Of a DNA stretch of 64,000 nt, positions 63,056 through 64,000 are shown in pieces; position 1 is the stretch's first letter; each line of letters starts with the position of its first letter. The position numbers and the translations under genes are program-made. A model generated the notes under the pieces. It was not told the origin of the DNA. It made no database searches and saw nothing but the letters and a program-made list of their open reading frames with translations. This DNA comes from an uncultured Veillonellaceae bacterium (GTDB lineage: Bacteria > Bacillota > Negativicutes > Veillonellales > Negativicoccaceae): contig CAMCNU010000001.1 in assembly GCA_945876385.1 (NCBI GenBank), forward strand, positions 248,001 to 312,000, given 5' to 3'.

Positions 63056-63891
63056 CAGTCTTCTCCCTCCAATTCTGCCGCAAATATCGTATATTGTTCC
63101 GCACTCGGTGCTTTGCCGTGCCAGCCGGCTTGATTTTCCATTTCCCGTACGCCTTTACCTTTGATTGTCTTCATGACAATCGCCGTCGGCGCAGACGTCT
63201 CCGCCCGTGCCTCCTGAATCGCGGCATGCAGTGCTTGAATGTCATGTCCGTCCGCTTCGATGACATGCCAGTTGAAGGCTCGGAACTTATCCGCAATCGG
63301 TAGCGGTGACATGACATCTGTCACATTGCCGTCAATTTGCAAACCGTTGTTGTCGATACAGGCGGTCAGTGTATGCAAACGGTAATGTCCGGCAAACATC
63401 GCCGCTTCCCACACTTGCCCTTCTTGCAATTCACCATCACCCAAAACGGCAAACACATGAAATGCATCCTGATCCGATTGTGCTGCCAGCGCCATCCCGC
63501 ACGCGGCACTGAATCCCTGCCCCAAGGAACCTGTCGTCATGTCAACCCCGGGGGTATGCTTCATATCCGGATGCCCTTGCAACATGGCGTCAATTTTTCG
63601 CAGTTTCCACAACTCTTCGCGCGAGAAATAGCCTTTATGGGCCAACGCCGCATATAAGGCCGGCGCTGCATGCCCCTTCGACAAAACCACGCGGTCTCGA
63701 TTGGCCAGTTGCGGCACACGAGGGTCTACATGCAATTCCACTTCATACAGTAATGCCAGCAAATCCGCGCAGGAAAAAGAGCCTCCCGGATGGCCGCTGT
63801 TCGCTTCCGTCACCATACGCAAAACATCCTTGCGTATTTGCTTGGCCGCCGCTTTTACTTGCTGTTGTTGCTCTACGGTTAATTCAGTCAT
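63055..63891 (-). CDS. Transketolase, N-terminal subunit
   Basis: A 278-residue thiamine-diphosphate-binding half: EANSGHPGGSFSCADLLALLYE, LSKGHAAPALYAAL, GSLGQGFSAACGMALA, and GDGELQEGQVWEAAMFAGHY with the GDG...N-type metal site (in AVLGDGELQEG). The order and lack of a DXS-type insert exclude deoxyxylulose phosphate synthase. AAGGAGG lies upstream of ATG 63891. Together with rpe it serves the non-oxidative pentose phosphate route. Confidence 0.94.
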   Translation of the reverse strand: MTELTVEQQQQVKAAAKQIRKDVLRMVTEANSGHPGGSFSCADLLALLYEVELHVDPRVPQLANRDRVVLSKGHAAPALYAALAHKGYFSREELWKLRKIDAMLQGHPDMKHTPGVDMTTGSLGQGFSAACGMALAAQSDQDAFHVFAVLGDGELQEGQVWEAAMFAGHYRLHTLTACIDNNGLQIDGNVTDVMSPLPIADKFRAFNWHVIEADGHDIQALHAAIQEARAETSAPTAIVMKTIKGKGVREMENQAGWHGKAPSAEQYTIFAAELEGED

Positions 63892-63901
63892 GACACCCTC
63901 C

Positions 63902-64000
63902 TTATTTACACAATGCCAACGCCAATTCCGCCGTCAATTCCGATTGGTAGCGCAATTCCGAGACAGCTCGCCGTACATGCTCTTCTTGCTTTTGCAGGTG
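63902..64000 (-). CDS. C-terminal end of an unidentified gene (partial)
   Basis: An open frame enters from the right edge and stops at 63902-63904, 10 nt before the transketolase start. The visible 32 residues are helical and charged (for example EEHVRRAVSELRYQSELTAE). Its tight spacing and the shared strand suggest it is the upstream gene of the same operon. Too little is visible to name it. Confidence 0.5.
   Translation of the reverse strand, partial: HLQKQEEHVRRAVSELRYQSELTAELALALCK

Noticed and set aside
62108-63891. Split 1-deoxyxylulose-5-phosphate synthase
   Set aside because: The order of motifs (SGHPGGSFSCAD, LSKGHAAPALY, AEQN) matches two-subunit transketolase, and no DXS-specific segments are present.

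Overview
This window reads as chromosome of an anaerobic Firmicute of the Negativicutes type (Veillonella/Megasphaera relatives). The basis is gene content and order: late cobalamin genes, a two-subunit transketolase, an FtsEX/EnvC/CtpA cluster, obg-yhbY-proBA-nadD-yqeK-rsfS, and Gram-positive-type LexA boxes, with roughly balanced base composition. The genus cannot be fixed from the sequence. Coding density is very high. Most genes overlap or abut their neighbours, many by ATGA or GTGA, and many use GTG or TTG starts with strong Shine-Dalgarno (SD) sequences. There is no prophage, IS element or CRISPR array. The one mobile-type gene is a lone tyrosine recombinase.

Layout. 1-4631 (+): end of a cobalamin operon (cobQ, cbiB, cobS, threonine kinase, cobD, cobC). 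4699-15582 (+): Xaa-Pro peptidase, EF-P, two Asp23 proteins, NusB, a Kae1-like protein, XseAB, farnesyl-diphosphate synthase, a PAP2-like protein, TlyA, NAD kinase, an MnmM/YtqB-like methyltransferase, ArgR and RecN. 15706-18439 (+): dapB-asd-dapA. 18491-19582: divergent lexA and a LysM gene (YneA type) around LexA boxes. 19627-20674 (-): a Cre-like recombinase with a perfect 21-7-21 dyad directly upstream.

20688-29600 (-): one apparent nine-gene transcript, ribD-ribE-ribBA-ribH-hslO-mtnP-mtnA-ahcY-mtaD, behind an FMN riboswitch, so riboflavin synthesis and clearance of SAM by-products seem physically coupled. 29626-45278 (-): rpe, rsgA, prkC, stp, rlmN, rsmB, a DUF116 protein, fmt, def, priA; then metK behind a SAM-I riboswitch; then coaBC, rpoZ, gmk, remA, dapF. 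45466-47166 (+): the RqcH ribosome-rescue factor. 47280-47702 (-): five tRNA genes with promoter and terminator.

47878-64000 (-): TrkH/TrkA potassium uptake, CvfB, RsfS, an LCP protein, YqeK, NadD, a new 42-codon membrane-protein gene, ProA, ProB, YhbY, Obg; then CtpA, an EnvC-like M23 protein, FtsX, FtsE, the two transketolase subunits and the end of one more gene.

The items most worth a second look are the recombinase with its lox-like dyad, the FMN-riboswitch operon running into SAM-salvage genes, the altered adenine-pocket motif of the AhcY homologue, and the 42-residue protein coupled between proA and nadD.
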